From Cyclobacteriaceae bacterium (lineage in GTDB: Bacteria; Bacteroidota; Bacteroidia; Cytophagales; Cyclobacteriaceae), in NCBI GenBank assembly GCA_025055435.1, contig JANWWN010000029.1:1-38760 (forward strand): DNA of 38,760 bases. Reading direction: 5' to 3'. The translations under genes and the position numbers were made by a program. The notes under the pieces are model-generated. The model worked only from the letters and a program-made list of their open reading frames with translations, made no database searches and was not told where the DNA came from. Of this stretch, positions 1 to 11,100 are shown one piece after another (positions within the stretch are counted from its first letter, which is position 1; the number at the start of each line of letters is the position of its first letter).

Positions 1-948
1 GGCCGGCACTACGGACTGCACATCGATGGTTTTGAAGACCAGCGCATGGACCCTGAGCTGGCTACCGATGCTGCCTGTCGTTACCTGCGCGACCTGTACA
101 ACCTGTTCAACGATTGGGAACTTGCTCTTGCTGCGTACAATGCGGGTCCCGGTAACGTAAAGAAGGCCATACGCCGCTCGGGATATAAAAAAACCTTTTG
201 GGAAATTTATCCTTATCTTCCTCGCGAAACACGTGCCTATGTTCCACAGTTTGTAGCCATGGTTTACACCATGAACCACCTGGCCGAGCATAATTTCCTG
301 GAAACCGAGCGCGAAGTATTACCGCCTCACGACACTTTGCGCATTAGCCGGGCCGTACATTTTGAAACAATGGCACAACTTACCAACGGTTGCCTGGAAG
401 ATATACAGCGGCTCAATCCTTCCTTTGTACGAAATGTTATACCGGATACGCACCGAGCTTATACACTGCGCATTCCGCGTTATATGTCGGCATCACTCCT
501 GGAAAACCGCTTCGCCATTCTCGACTCGGCCTCCAAAGCAGCCAAAACTTTTATACAATCGACTCCTCATTATGGCGCTTCAGGAACCACAGGCCGCGAA
601 CGCATCGTGCATTATGTGCACAGTGGAGAAACGCTCAGCACACTGGCACAACGCTACCAGGTACGCATAGCCGACATTCAGGAATGGAACGGATTGCGCG
701 GCACAACCATCCGAACCGGACAACGCCTGCACATTTGGGTTACGCCTTCGCACCTGCCGGTGGTGGCTAAATCTACACCTCCGCCAAAGCAAACCCTGAG
801 CGGTACAACGTATACCGTACAGGAAGGCGACACGCTGTGGTCTATTACACGCCGGTATGAGGGCCTGACTGTTGAACGGTTGCGCCAGCTCAATAAACTC
901 GACACCAACAAAATTTACCCCGGTCAGGTGCTGGTTATTGCCGACTAA
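1..948 (+). CDS. Membrane-bound lytic murein transglycosylase (MltD-like) with two LysM domains, 5' end missing
   Basis: The frame is open to the first base, so the gene begins upstream of the window. The visible part starts with the C-terminal half of a Slt/MltD-type transglycosylase domain: an RxDP...AT.AA.RYL segment near base 46 and the family signature AAYNAGPGNV near base 133. The catalytic glutamate lies in the missing part. Two LysM peptidoglycan-binding modules follow, about bases 604-738 (HSGETLSTLAQRY) and 808-942 (QEGDTLWSITRRY), the second ending at the C terminus. Enzymes of this kind cut the glycan strand of peptidoglycan to 1,6-anhydromuropeptides, and the LysM modules hold them on the wall. 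The domain order matches MltD; the exact orthologue cannot be fixed without the N terminus. The stop is followed by a 61-bp gap to the DUF4837 gene on the same strand. Confidence 0.9.
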   Translation, partial: GRHYGLHIDGFEDQRMDPELATDAACRYLRDLYNLFNDWELALAAYNAGPGNVKKAIRRSGYKKTFWEIYPYLPRETRAYVPQFVAMVYTMNHLAEHNFLETEREVLPPHDTLRISRAVHFETMAQLTNGCLEDIQRLNPSFVRNVIPDTHRAYTLRIPRYMSASLLENRFAILDSASKAAKTFIQSTPHYGASGTTGRERIVHYVHSGETLSTLAQRYQVRIADIQEWNGLRGTTIRTGQRLHIWVTPSHLPVVAKSTPPPKQTLSGTTYTVQEGDTLWSITRRYEGLTVERLRQLNKLDTNKIYPGQVLVIAD

Positions 949-981
949 CCGGTAATAAAATACTCTGTTACTTCCGCCCGG

Positions 982-1001
982 TTTACGGATTATGCCGTAA
1001 A
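982..1001. promoter_or_regulatory. Perfect 7-bp inverted repeat just before the DUF4837 gene
   Basis: TTTACGG (982-988) and CCGTAAA (995-1001) are exact reverse complements around a 6-base spacer. The right arm overlaps a possible -7 box, TAAAATTG (998-1005), one mismatch from TAnnTTTG, and the repeat ends 8 bases before the ATG at 1010. It could be an operator or an RNA hairpin in the leader. There is no T run after it, so a terminator for the upstream gene is less likely. Confidence 0.35.
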
Positions 1002-1009
1002 ATTGCAGT

Positions 1010-2089
1010 ATGAAATACCATGCCCTTCCTTTACTCCTTCTTTCATTGGTAATCGCTTCCTGTTCGTCCAAGAAAATAAAATCCGAGTACCTGCCGTCGG
1101 CTTCGGGCAAACCGGGTGATGTGATTGTCATGATGGATTCCATCCGGTGGAAAGGCCCGCTTGGCGATGAATTACGCAAAACTTTTAAAGCCGAAGTACC
1201 CGGTTTACCCCGCGATGAACCCATGTTCAATCTTATTCATGTTCATCCGCGGTTAGGTAACACCCTGCTTACACAGATTCGCAACCTCGTTTTTGTTTTT
1301 ACACTTGAGCCCGATTCGCCCGGCTCACGCATACTGAAGGAACAGTTTAACGAAGAAACGCTCAACCGAATCGCTACCGATACTTCCTTTTTCATTTTCA
1401 CCGAGAAAGATGAGTTTGCCCGGGGGCAGGAAGTGATGTACCTGTTTGCCGCCAACGAGGAACTGCTCATCAAAAAACTGCGCGAAAACCGTCAGTACAT
1501 CCAGAATTTCTTTAACGACCTGGAGAAAAATCGCATGGTTGAAAAAATTTTATCTACAACCACTACTAAAGGCATAACCGAAATGTTGAAAAGAGAATAC
1601 GGCTTTGAACTGCGTGTACCATTCGGATACAAGACAGCTGATACGCAACCGGATTTTGTATGGCTGCGGCAGATCGATGCACAGGTGGATAAAGACGTAT
1701 TCATTTCCTGGAAACCCTATGAAAGTGAATACCAGTTTTTACCCGACAGCATCATAGCGTGGCGCGATGAAATTACTCGCAGGTATATTTTCGAAGACCC
1801 CGAAAACCCGCTGAGTTTTCTGGTTACCGAAACCACCGTACCTTTTAAACCCGTTAAGGCACGACAAACCACCATCAACCAGCAGTTTGCCATGGAGTTA
1901 CGCGGACTCTGGCGCACCAACACCCGCACCATGGGCGGACCCTTTATCAGTTATACAGTAGCCAGCCCGGAGACCGGTAAAATTTATTACCTGGAAGGTT
2001 TCTGTTACAGTCCGGGTAAAGACCAACGTGAAACGATTCGCGAACTTCAGGCCATACTCAGCACATTTCGCATCGTACCGAAATCCTGA
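1010..2089 (+). CDS. DUF4837 family lipoprotein
   Basis: A 359-residue protein with a lipoprotein signal: a short basic start, a leucine-rich core and the lipobox VIASC with the acylated Cys at position 18. The mature sequence matches my recollection of the DUF4837 family of Bacteroidota, including the early GKPGDVIVMMDS segment, a run of acidic and aromatic residues in the middle and a C-terminal region rich in YYLEGF/Y-type strands. The function of the family is not known. Mature residue 2 is Ser, not an Asp-type inner membrane retention signal, which is compatible with the outer membrane but proves little in this phylum. It sits between a murein transglycosylase and malic enzyme, a context that says little beyond an envelope location. 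Confidence 0.8.
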   Translation: MKYHALPLLLLSLVIASCSSKKIKSEYLPSASGKPGDVIVMMDSIRWKGPLGDELRKTFKAEVPGLPRDEPMFNLIHVHPRLGNTLLTQIRNLVFVFTLEPDSPGSRILKEQFNEETLNRIATDTSFFIFTEKDEFARGQEVMYLFAANEELLIKKLRENRQYIQNFFNDLEKNRMVEKILSTTTTKGITEMLKREYGFELRVPFGYKTADTQPDFVWLRQIDAQVDKDVFISWKPYESEYQFLPDSIIAWRDEITRRYIFEDPENPLSFLVTETTVPFKPVKARQTTINQQFAMELRGLWRTNTRTMGGPFISYTVASPETGKIYYLEGFCYSPGKDQRETIRELQAILSTFRIVPKS

Positions 2090-2135
2090 TGGCTTTCAAC
2101 AACTAAAAAACCACCGGCAGTAATCCCGCGACTGC

Positions 2136-2143
2136 TATATTTG
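2136..2143 (+). promoter_or_regulatory. Candidate -7 promoter box for malic enzyme
   Basis: TATATTTG fits the Bacteroidota -7 consensus TAnnTTTG exactly and ends 20 bases before the ATG at 2164. No TTG is found about 19 bases upstream, so only half of the expected promoter is visible. Confidence 0.4.
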
Positions 2144-2163
2144 GTTCCATTTATCCCATCAAT

Positions 2164-4440
2164 ATGTCATTGAAAATCCGCAGAGAGGCCGCTTTACAAT
2201 ACCACATGCAGGGACAGCCCGGCAAAATTGAAGTTGTGCCAACCAAAATGCTCAGCTCACAGCTCGACCTCGCGCTGGCTTACTCGCCCGGCGTTGCCGA
2301 GCCCTGCAAGGAAATAGCAGCAAACAAGGATGAAGCCTACAAATACACCGCTAAAGGAAACCTGGTAGCAGTTATTTCAAACGGTACAGCCGTTCTGGGC
2401 CTGGGTAACATAGGAGCCGATGCCGCAAAACCGGTGATGGAAGGAAAAGGCGTGCTGTTTAAAAAATTTGCCGGCATCGATGTGTTCGATATAGAAATCA
2501 ATGAAACCGATCCCGATAAATTCATCCACATTGTTCAGTCGCTCGAACCCACTTTTGGCGGCATCAACCTGGAAGATATCAAAGCACCCGAATGCTTCAA
2601 GATTGAAACCGCCTTACGGGAAAAAATGAACATTCCCGTAATGCACGATGACCAGCACGGAACAGCTATTATATCGGGCGCTGCGCTCATCAATGCCCTG
2701 GAATTGGTGGGAAAGAAAATCAGCGAAATTAAAATGGTGGTTAATGGAGCAGGTGCTGCCGCCATAAGCTGTACACGTCTCTATCTTCAGTTGGGTTTGA
2801 AAAAAGAAAACCTGATCATGTGCGACAGCAAAGGTGTAATTCATAAAGACCGCACCGACCTGGATGAAATTAAAGCTGAATTTGCTACCACGCAGAAAGT
2901 AAAAACCCTGCAGGAAGCCATGAAGGGTGCCGATGTTTTTCTGGGCCTGTCGAAGGCCGATGTCCTTACACCGGATGACATCCGCGCGATGGCACCCCGT
3001 CCCATCGTATTTGCACTGGCAAATCCCAATCCTGAAATTGATTACCATGCCGCCAAACAGTCGCGACCTGATTTAATTATGGCAACCGGTCGCAGCGACC
3101 ACCCTAACCAGGTCAATAATGTGTTAGGTTTTCCCTACATATTCCGTGGAGCCCTGGATGTACGCGCCACCGAAATCAACGAAGAGATGAAGCTGGCAGC
3201 CGTGTATGCACTGGCTGCGCTGGCCAAAGAACCTGTACCCGATATTGTAGTGCGTGCCTATGGCGAAGAAAAACTGGCGTTCGGTCCGGATTATCTTATT
3301 CCCAAACCACTCGATCCGCGACTTATTACCACAGTGGCACCGGCTGTGGCCAAAGCTGCCATGGATTCCGGATTAGCCCGCCAGCCCATAGCTGATTGGG
3401 GCCTTTATCACCAGCAGTTGCTGCAACGCATCGGGCTCGATCAGAAGCTCATGTCGCGCATCATTGACCGCGCCAAGAAAAATCCAAAACGGGTAGTATT
3501 TGCCGAAGCACACCATCATAAAATACTCAAAGCTGCACAGGTGCTTCAGGACGAAGGAATTGCTCATCCGATATTACTGGGCAACCGCAACGAAATAGAA
3601 AAACTCATTGCCGAACATAACCTCGAGCTGAGCTGCCCGATCATTGATCCGGCGGAGGATGAAACCAAACTGGAACAATTTGCACGCCTGCTTCATCAGA
3701 AACGACAGCGCAAAGGACTTACCTATCGCGATTGCCTGCAACTTATGCGCGACCGGAATTATTACGGATCGATGATGGTTGAAACCGATGAAGCCGATGC
3801 ATTGGTTAGCGGCCTCACCAAAGATTACCCCAAAACTATTTTACCCGCTTTACATTGTATTGGCATGGCACCGGGTGTAAGCCGCGTGGCCGGCATGTAT
3901 ATCATCATCAACAACAAAGGCACTTACTTTTTCTCCGACACAACCGTTAACCTTAACCCAACAGCCGAAGAACTGGTGGATATTATTGCCCTCACCGCAC
4001 GGGGTGTTCGCTTCTTCGACATTGAACCCCGCATTGCGGTACTGTCTTACTCGAACTTTGGTTCCTCCAAGGGTGAAGTACCCGAAAAAACCAGCGCAGC
4101 AGTACGCATGGCCAAACAAAAGTTTCCGGGGCTGATTATTGATGGCGATATTCAGGCAAACGTTGCGCTGAACACAACCCTTCAGCGCGAAAACTTTCCG
4201 TTCAGCGCACTGGCCAACGACGGCGCCAACACACTCATCTTTCCTAATCTGGCAGCCGGCAACATCGCCTATAAATTACTGATGGAAATAGGCGGTGCCG
4301 AGGCCATCGGTCCTGTTTTACTGGGTATGAAAAAACCCGTGCACGTATTGCAACTGGGCAGCTCCATCCGTGAAATTGTGAACATGGCCGCCATTGCAGT
4401 GGTCGATGCACAACTGCACGGACAAGACAATCATTTGTAA
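2164..4440 (+). CDS. maeB: NADP-dependent malic enzyme fused to a phosphotransacetylase-like domain
   Basis: The 758-residue protein has the two-part build of MaeB. Residues 1 to about 425 form the malic enzyme: the entry motif [11 protein letters not shown] with Tyr40, the catalytic-lysine region around residue 95, the metal-binding HDDQHGTA at 161-167 and a nucleotide-binding VVNGAGAAA segment. Residues from about 430 on resemble phosphate acetyl/butyryltransferase (VVFAEA, then [13 protein letters not shown] and a C-terminal [23 protein letters not shown]). It decarboxylates malate to pyruvate with NADPH formation in the cytoplasm. In characterised MaeB proteins the C-terminal part is needed for assembly and acetyl-CoA-dependent control and is not an active transacetylase; that is family knowledge, not visible here. 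The length is typical. The gene is followed by a 59-bp gap to ruvA, an arrangement I recall from other Bacteroidota. Confidence 0.95.
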   Translation: MSLKIRREAALQYHMQGQPGKIEVVPTKMLSSQLDLALAYSPGVAEPCKEIAANKDEAYKYTAKGNLVAVISNGTAVLGLGNIGADAAKPVMEGKGVLFKKFAGIDVFDIEINETDPDKFIHIVQSLEPTFGGINLEDIKAPECFKIETALREKMNIPVMHDDQHGTAIISGAALINALELVGKKISEIKMVVNGAGAAAISCTRLYLQLGLKKENLIMCDSKGVIHKDRTDLDEIKAEFATTQKVKTLQEAMKGADVFLGLSKADVLTPDDIRAMAPRPIVFALANPNPEIDYHAAKQSRPDLIMATGRSDHPNQVNNVLGFPYIFRGALDVRATEINEEMKLAAVYALAALAKEPVPDIVVRAYGEEKLAFGPDYLIPKPLDPRLITTVAPAVAKAAMDSGLARQPIADWGLYHQQLLQRIGLDQKLMSRIIDRAKKNPKRVVFAEAHHHKILKAAQVLQDEGIAHPILLGNRNEIEKLIAEHNLELSCPIIDPAEDETKLEQFARLLHQKRQRKGLTYRDCLQLMRDRNYYGSMMVETDEADALVSGLTKDYPKTILPALHCIGMAPGVSRVAGMYIIINNKGTYFFSDTTVNLNPTAEELVDIIALTARGVRFFDIEPRIAVLSYSNFGSSKGEVPEKTSAAVRMAKQKFPGLIIDGDIQANVALNTTLQRENFPFSALANDGANTLIFPNLAAGNIAYKLLMEIGGAEAIGPVLLGMKKPVHVLQLGSSIREIVNMAAIAVVDAQLHGQDNHL

Positions 4441-4461
4441 ACAAAATATTTTACCATTACT

Positions 4462-4496
4462 CGTTACATTTACAGCACAGGCTCCAAAATGTAACG
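4462..4496. promoter_or_regulatory. Perfect 10-bp inverted repeat directly before ruvA
   Basis: CGTTACATTT (4462-4471) and AAATGTAACG (4487-4496) are exact reverse complements separated by 15 bases. The right arm ends 3 bases before the ruvA ATG at 4500. The left arm overlaps TACATTTA (4465-4472), one mismatch from the -7 consensus TAnnTTTG. As DNA it has the size and spacing of a dimeric regulator's operator; as RNA the stem would hold the bases next to the ruvA start. No T run follows. Confidence 0.5.
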
Positions 4497-4499
4497 TAC

Positions 4500-5090
4500 A
4501 TGATTGCCTTTCTAAAGGGACGACTGACTCATAAGGAACCAACCCATGTAATTGTAGAGGTACATGGCGTGGGATATCACGTGAACGTATCCCTTCAAAC
4601 CTTTGGCAGCATTAAAGACCGCGAAGAAATTTTTTTACATACCTACCTGGCTGTCCGCGAAGACGCCCATGTTTTGTATGGTTTCGCTACCCCTGCCGAA
4701 AAAAATCTTTTTCTTCAGCTTATTACCGTTAACGGAGTGGGTCCGGGCACTGCACTGGTCATGCTTTCCTACCTGACGGTTGAAGAGCTTAGTCAGGCTA
4801 TAGCCCGCGAAGATGCCGCGACTTTACAGCGTATAAAAGGTATCGGATCCAAAACGGCACAACGCGTCATCATTGATCTGAAAGACCGCATCCGCAGGGA
4901 GCTGGCATTGGAATCAGCCGATGCAATCAAACCCGAACACAATACTATACGGCAGGAAGCGTTAACTGCATTACTAACCTTGGGAATTCCCCGAAGTGCG
5001 GCAGAGAAAAGTGTGGACACGGTCCTGAAAAAATCAGGGAATACCATTACTTTGGAAGATTTGATTAAACAGGCGCTGAAAACGACCTGA
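4500..5090 (+). CDS. ruvA: Holliday junction branch migration complex subunit RuvA
   Basis: A 196-residue protein of normal RuvA length. The N-terminal OB fold starts MIAFLKGRLTHKEPTHVIVEVHGVGY. Two helix-hairpin-helix motifs follow, ITVNGVGPGTALVML and RIKGIGSKTAQRVII, and then a flexible linker and a small three-helix domain III (residues about 150-196, ending in TLEDLIKQALK) that contacts RuvB. RuvA tetramers clamp Holliday junctions while RuvB motors drive branch migration. ruvB and ruvC are not in the window. sprA begins 13 bases after the ruvA stop, so the two are very probably on one transcript. The 10-bp inverted repeat at 4462-4496 lies against this start. Confidence 0.97.
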   Translation: MIAFLKGRLTHKEPTHVIVEVHGVGYHVNVSLQTFGSIKDREEIFLHTYLAVREDAHVLYGFATPAEKNLFLQLITVNGVGPGTALVMLSYLTVEELSQAIAREDAATLQRIKGIGSKTAQRVIIDLKDRIRRELALESADAIKPEHNTIRQEALTALLTLGIPRSAAEKSVDTVLKKSGNTITLEDLIKQALKTT

Positions 5091-5103
5091 GTAACTTTTA
5101 GCC

Positions 5104-8100
5104 TTGAACCTGAACCGCCTCACCACCGTCATCGGATTCTTGCTACCGTTATGTCTCTCCTTTGCGGAGTTACACGCGGCACCTTTTCAGCAGGTACAAG
5201 ACACCACCAGGCAGTCTTACCGACCCTCGCGCCGGCCAACATTTAAACTACGCGACCGGTATGGCGACCCTTTCTCTAACCCAACTACCTCCTCACCACT
5301 TTTTCTGAAAGACCCTTCCAAAATCCAATATGATATTAGTGTTGACTCTACAGTAAACTACACGGTGTACGAACGCATCGGTAATCTGGACTTCCGGCCG
5401 GCAACACAACTTACGTTTGATGAATTCAATGCTTTTCATAACCGGCAAATGATGCGCAGCTACTGGCAGGGTCGCGCGCGCGTGCAGTCCGGCGAAAGTC
5501 CGGTAAGTAACCGCGGCTTTGCTCCGAAAATTTATATCAGCCCGGTACTGGACCGCATTTTTGGCGGTAGCTATGTGGAGCTCATTCCGCGCGGCTTTGT
5601 GACACTCGACTTCGGCGCTTCTTTTCAGCGCATCGACAACCCCAACATCCCCGTTCGCATGCAACGCAACGGCGGCTTTGAATTCGACCAGCAGATTAAC
5701 ATGAGTGTCATCGGAAAAGTAGGAGAAAAGCTGGCCGTGAGTGCAAACTTCGACAATAATAATTCATTCGATTTCCAGAACAACATGAAAATTGAATACA
5801 CCGGCTTTAAGGAAGATATTCTTAAAAAACTGGAAATCGGCAATGTTAGTCTGCCGCTTAACAACACCCTCATTCAGGGTGCGCAGAACCTGTTTGGTGT
5901 AAAAGCCCAGTGGCAATTTGGCAAACTCTATGTTACCACCGTGGCATCCACACAACGCGGCAGGGTTTCCTCCATCGATATACCCGGCAGTAACCAGGGA
6001 CAGGGCCGGCCCTTTGAAATCGTGGCATCCAACTACGATGAAAACCGACACTTCTTTCTGGCCCACTTTTTTCGCGACAACTACGAGCGCTGGTTGCAAC
6101 ACCCGCCTCAGATTTTCTCCGGCGTAAACATTACACGCGTTGAAGTGTATGTATTAAACCGAAGCAACGATACACAAACGTTGCGCAACGTAGTAGGCCT
6201 GATGGATTTGGGAGAAGGTAGCACGGTGTACAACGACAACGTACAAGGCCGTATCCCCGGTCCGGCATTCAACGGCGCCAACGACTTATCGCAGGTGCTC
6301 AGCCTGAATGCTCCCGCACGCCTGTCCGACCAGATTTCAAATTACCTCGAAAATGTACTCTACGGTCCGGGTGCGATGGTTAACGGCACCGACTTCGAAC
6401 GCATTACCAGCGCACGTAAACTCAGTCCTACGGAATTCACCTTTCACCGCCAACTGGGTTATATAACTCTGGCCCGTAAACTTCAAAACGATGAAGCCCT
6501 TGCCGTTGCTTTCGAATACACCTACAATGGTCGCACCTACAAAGTTGGCGAGCTAACCGAAGACTACAACAGCCGACCGGATAACGAAGTCATCTTTCTG
6601 AAGATGTTGCGCCCGCGAAAAATTGCCATCCGCGACAGCCGCCAGCGCATCATTCCAACCTGGGACCTGATGATGAAAAACATATATACCCTGAATGTTA
6701 CGCAGCTTTCGCGCGATGGATTTCAGTTACGCATTGTATATCGGGATGACCGCACCGGCATCGATAACCCCCAACTGCAGGAAGGTGTTAACGTGCGCAA
6801 CCGCCAGCTTATTGAGGTATTCGGATTAGACCGCCTGAATCCGGTAAACGACCTGCAACGCGATGGTAACTTCGATTTTGTGGAGGGTCTTACCATCAAC
6901 ACCCAGTATGGCATGATTATCTTTCCGTTTGTCGAGCCCTTTAATACAGCTTTACGACAGGCCTTTGCCGGTGAACCGCAGGAAGAATTTCTTATTAATA
7001 AATATGTGTACGATACCCTGTATCGAACCACGAAAGCCGATGCCGAGCTGTTCGTTACCAAAAACAAATTTTTTCTGGTAGGACGCTATGTTGCCAATTC
7101 AGCCAAGGAAATACTCATACCCGGCTTTGGCGTAACACCGGGTTCGGTGCGTGTTTTTGCCGGAGGTACACCGTTGCTTGAAGGCTCCGACTATACTGTT
7201 GACTATACATTTGGCCGCGTAACCATCCTTAATGATGCCATCATCAACTCCGGTAAAAACATCAGTGTACAATACGAACAGGCCGATGCGTTTGCTTTTC
7301 AAACCCGTTCGCTGCTGGGTACCCGTTTTGATTATAAGCTGAGTGATGAGGTAAACTTTGGCTCCACGCTGCTGTACTACAACGAACGCCCCTGGATTAC
7401 CCGTAACCTCATTGGCACGGAACCGGCCCGTAACCTTCAATATGGTTTTGACTTTAATGTGCGCAAAGAAAGCCGGCTGCTTACCAAACTGGTTGATGCC
7501 CTGCCGGGCATACAAACCAAGGAAAAATCGGCCTTTAACTGGAGTGGTGAATTTGCACAGCTGTTGCCGGGAACATCGGTTAAAGTAGAGGGAACCGGAA
7601 CCGGATACATCGATGACTTCGAGAATACGGCAACACCGTTTTCTCTGCTTAACCCTGCCGCCTGGCGCCTGGCGGCTACCCCGCGAACGGCTGACAACCG
7701 GTTCGATCCCAGCCTGGGTGCACGCAACGACATCCGGGCCGGATTCAAGCGCGCCAAACTGGCGTGGTACATCGTGGATAACCAGTTTTACCGCGATGGC
7801 GGCCAGTTTAAACCACCCAACATTACCAGTGCCGACCTGCAAAATCATTACGTGCGTGCCGTTGGGCCGCAGGAAATTTTTCCGTTTCGCAACCTGACGC
7901 AGGGTAATTTTTTCGAAACCGTGCTCGATGTAGCCTATTACCCAACGGAACGCGGACCTTTTAATTACGATACCCAGAATATCAACCCGCTGACCGGTGA
8001 CTTTACCGACCCGGCTAACCGATGGGCTGGCATAACCACAGCCATCCGCTCCGAAGTTGACTTCGATAAAGCCAACATTGAGTACGTTGAATTCTGGTTA

Positions 8101-11100
8101 CTGGATCCTTTCATCAACTACACGGATAATGGCAAAATCATTGATGGAAAATTCAACGACTTCAATACAACCGGAGGAAAACTAATCTTTCACCTGGGGT
8201 CAATCAGCGAGGACATTATGCGCGATGGTCGTCACGGCTTTGAAAACGGCCTTCCGCCCGATGGGGATGTTACCAAAGCAACCGAAAACAACTGGGGTTA
8301 TGTTACCAACCAGCAGTACATCACCAATGCATTTGACAATTCACCCGCATCCCGCGCCAATCAGGATGTAGGCATGGATGGTGTTCGAAACGACCTGGAA
8401 GCTGTTAAGTTTCAGGACTTTCTTTCTGCTGTAGCAGGAATTCTTAATCCGGAACCACTTGCCCGGCTTCAGTCCGACCCATCCAGCGATAATTTTAAAT
8501 TCTTTTTCGGCAGCGACTTCGATGCACGCAACGCTAAGATTCTGGAGCGCTACAAAAACTTCAACGGCACCGATGGCAACACGCCCATCAACACCGGTAC
8601 TGCCCTGCCGCAGTCAAACGGATTCCTTCCGGATAATGAAGACCTGAATGCTGATAACACCCTGAATGAACTGGAAGAATATTACGAATACAACATTGAT
8701 TTGCGACCCGGCCAGCTGGAGATCGGCAGGAAGTACATTGTTGATAAAATTACCACGCGCGCAACAGGCGGCACCGAACAGGTAACCTGGTATTTATTTC
8801 GCATTCCGGTACGCAACTTCGATGGCCGTTTCGGAAATATCGAAGGCTTTAAGTCCATCCGCTACGTACGCATGATACTCACCGGTTTTCAGCAGCCGGT
8901 AGTATTGCGCTTTGCCAACTTCCGCATGATTGGCAGCCGGTGGAGAAGATACACTGAAAGCCTGGAGGAAGGCGGCCTGGTTCCCGACCGCGAGCCCGAT
9001 TTCGATAACTTTACCTTATCGGTGGTAAATATTGAAGAAAACGCCGCACCCGATCCCAGCGGAAGAAAGTCGCCCTACGTTGTGCCACCGGGTATTGTAC
9101 GCGACCGCGACAATACCTCATCGGTGCCGCGCCAGCTGAACGAACAATCCATGCAACTGTGCGTGGATAACCTGATGGATGGCGATGCACGTGCAGCTTA
9201 TAAAAATGTGGAGATGGACTTCTTTAATTACGGCCGAATTAAAATGTTTGTACATGCCAACAGCGAGGCGAACGATGATGACCTGGTTGTATTTATGCGT
9301 TTAGGCACCGACTTCGACCAAAACTATTATGAAGTTGAGCTGCCACTGAAAATAACCCGCCCTGCCAACACCTCTGACCCGCGAGCTATCTGGCCCGAAG
9401 AGAATGAATTCGATTTTGCACTCAACACCCTGTACTCGCTGAAAGCTGAGCGCGATCGGCTGCGCTTCCCGCTCACCCAGCCTTTTCCGCAGGAAGGACC
9501 GCGAAGAATAGGGCGTCACGGATTCCGCATCATGGGCCGACCTGACCTCAGCACGGTGCGCCTGATTATGATTGGTGTACGTAACCCGCGCACCCCCGAT
9601 AAACGTTCTCACTCGGCTTGCATCTGGGTAAACGAACTGCGACTCACCGACTTCGACCGTTCGGCCGGCTGGGCAGTCAATTCAACGCTGGGATTAAAGC
9701 TGGCTGATCTGGCCACGGTGTCATCTTCAGTACGTCACACCACATTCGGGTTTGGCAGCGTAAACTCAAAAATAAGCGAGCGTACGCGCGAAGAAATCAC
9801 AGCCTTCGACATCACTTCATCCATCAACCTGGATAAACTCCTTCCGGGCAAGCATGGCCTCATTGTGCCTATGCTGGTGAGTTACCAAACAACTACCAGG
9901 AACCCCAACTACGATCCGGCAAACCCTGATCAGCGACTTGAAGCAGCTTTGCAATCATTTAACTCGGATGAAGAACGTGAAGCTTATCTGCGCATTATCC
10001 GCGATCGCGAAATCCGAAGAGCCATCAACTTCACCAACGTGCGCAAAACCAAAGTGCGGCAGGACGCAACACCTCACCTATGGGACATCGAAAACTTTTC
10101 ATTCAGTTATCGCTTCAGTCAGATAACCCGAACCAACTTTAACATTGCCGATTTCATTAAAAACGACTATGGCGGATCAGTCGCTTATAACTTCTCACCG
10201 AAAAGCACAGCCTTCGAACCATTTAAGAAAAGTGAAGGATTCAAATCACCCTACCTGAAACTTATCAAAGATTTTAATCTCAATTTAATACCAACCACCA
10301 TTGCGGTTCGCGCCGACCTGGATCGTTCATTCAGCCGAACGATTTACCGGAACTTCCTTTCAACTTCCGAACCAAACTTCCTGAAATATTTTACCTTCAA
10401 CCGGTTCTATAATGCCCAATGGAATGTATCGCGCAACTTAAACATTACCTATGCCGCACGCGCCAATGCCATTATTGACGAACCCGCTGGCGACATCAAC
10501 ACGCCTGAAAAGCGCGACAGTGTGATGAACAACCTGAAGAGATTCGGGCGGATGAAAAATTTTGATCAGAACATTACCGTGAATTACAAACTACCGTTAG
10601 ACAAAATACCTTTCACCGACTGGATTGATGCCGATTACCGGTTCCAGACAAACTACAACTGGAAAGCCGGTCCGTTCAACAAGCCCGACAGCCTGGTACG
10701 CCCGGGCGAACAGGATTTACCCGATAGCCTGGATTTTAAAAATACCATTCAAAACAGCCGCGAGCGCGCCCTGACAGGGCAGTTGAACCTCGTTAAGCTT
10801 TACAACAAGATTAAATTTCTAAAGGACATCAACACGCCCTCCCGTCCTTCCGTCCGGCCCGCCAATCAGCCGGATACGGTGCACAGCGCACCACAGTGGG
10901 TCAAAAACTTTTTCCGCATGCTGATGATGGTCCGGTCGGTTAACGCCACATACTCCATAACTGAAGGAACCTTATTGCCGGGCTTCGACCCTTTACCGCG
11001 TTTTCTGGGTATGGATCGTAGCTGGAGCGCTCCCGGCTGGGATTTTATTCTTGGCAGCCAAAATCCGAATATTCGCAACCTTGCGGCCGATAACGGCTGG

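Noticed and set aside
580-1230. 216-codon open frame on the minus strand
   Set aside because: Overlaps both the LysM region and the DUF4837 start on the opposite strand, with no recognisable domain.
7099-7848. 249-codon open frame on the minus strand
   Set aside because: It is wholly antisense to sprA, whose frame is unbroken and recognisable; the translation shows no family features.
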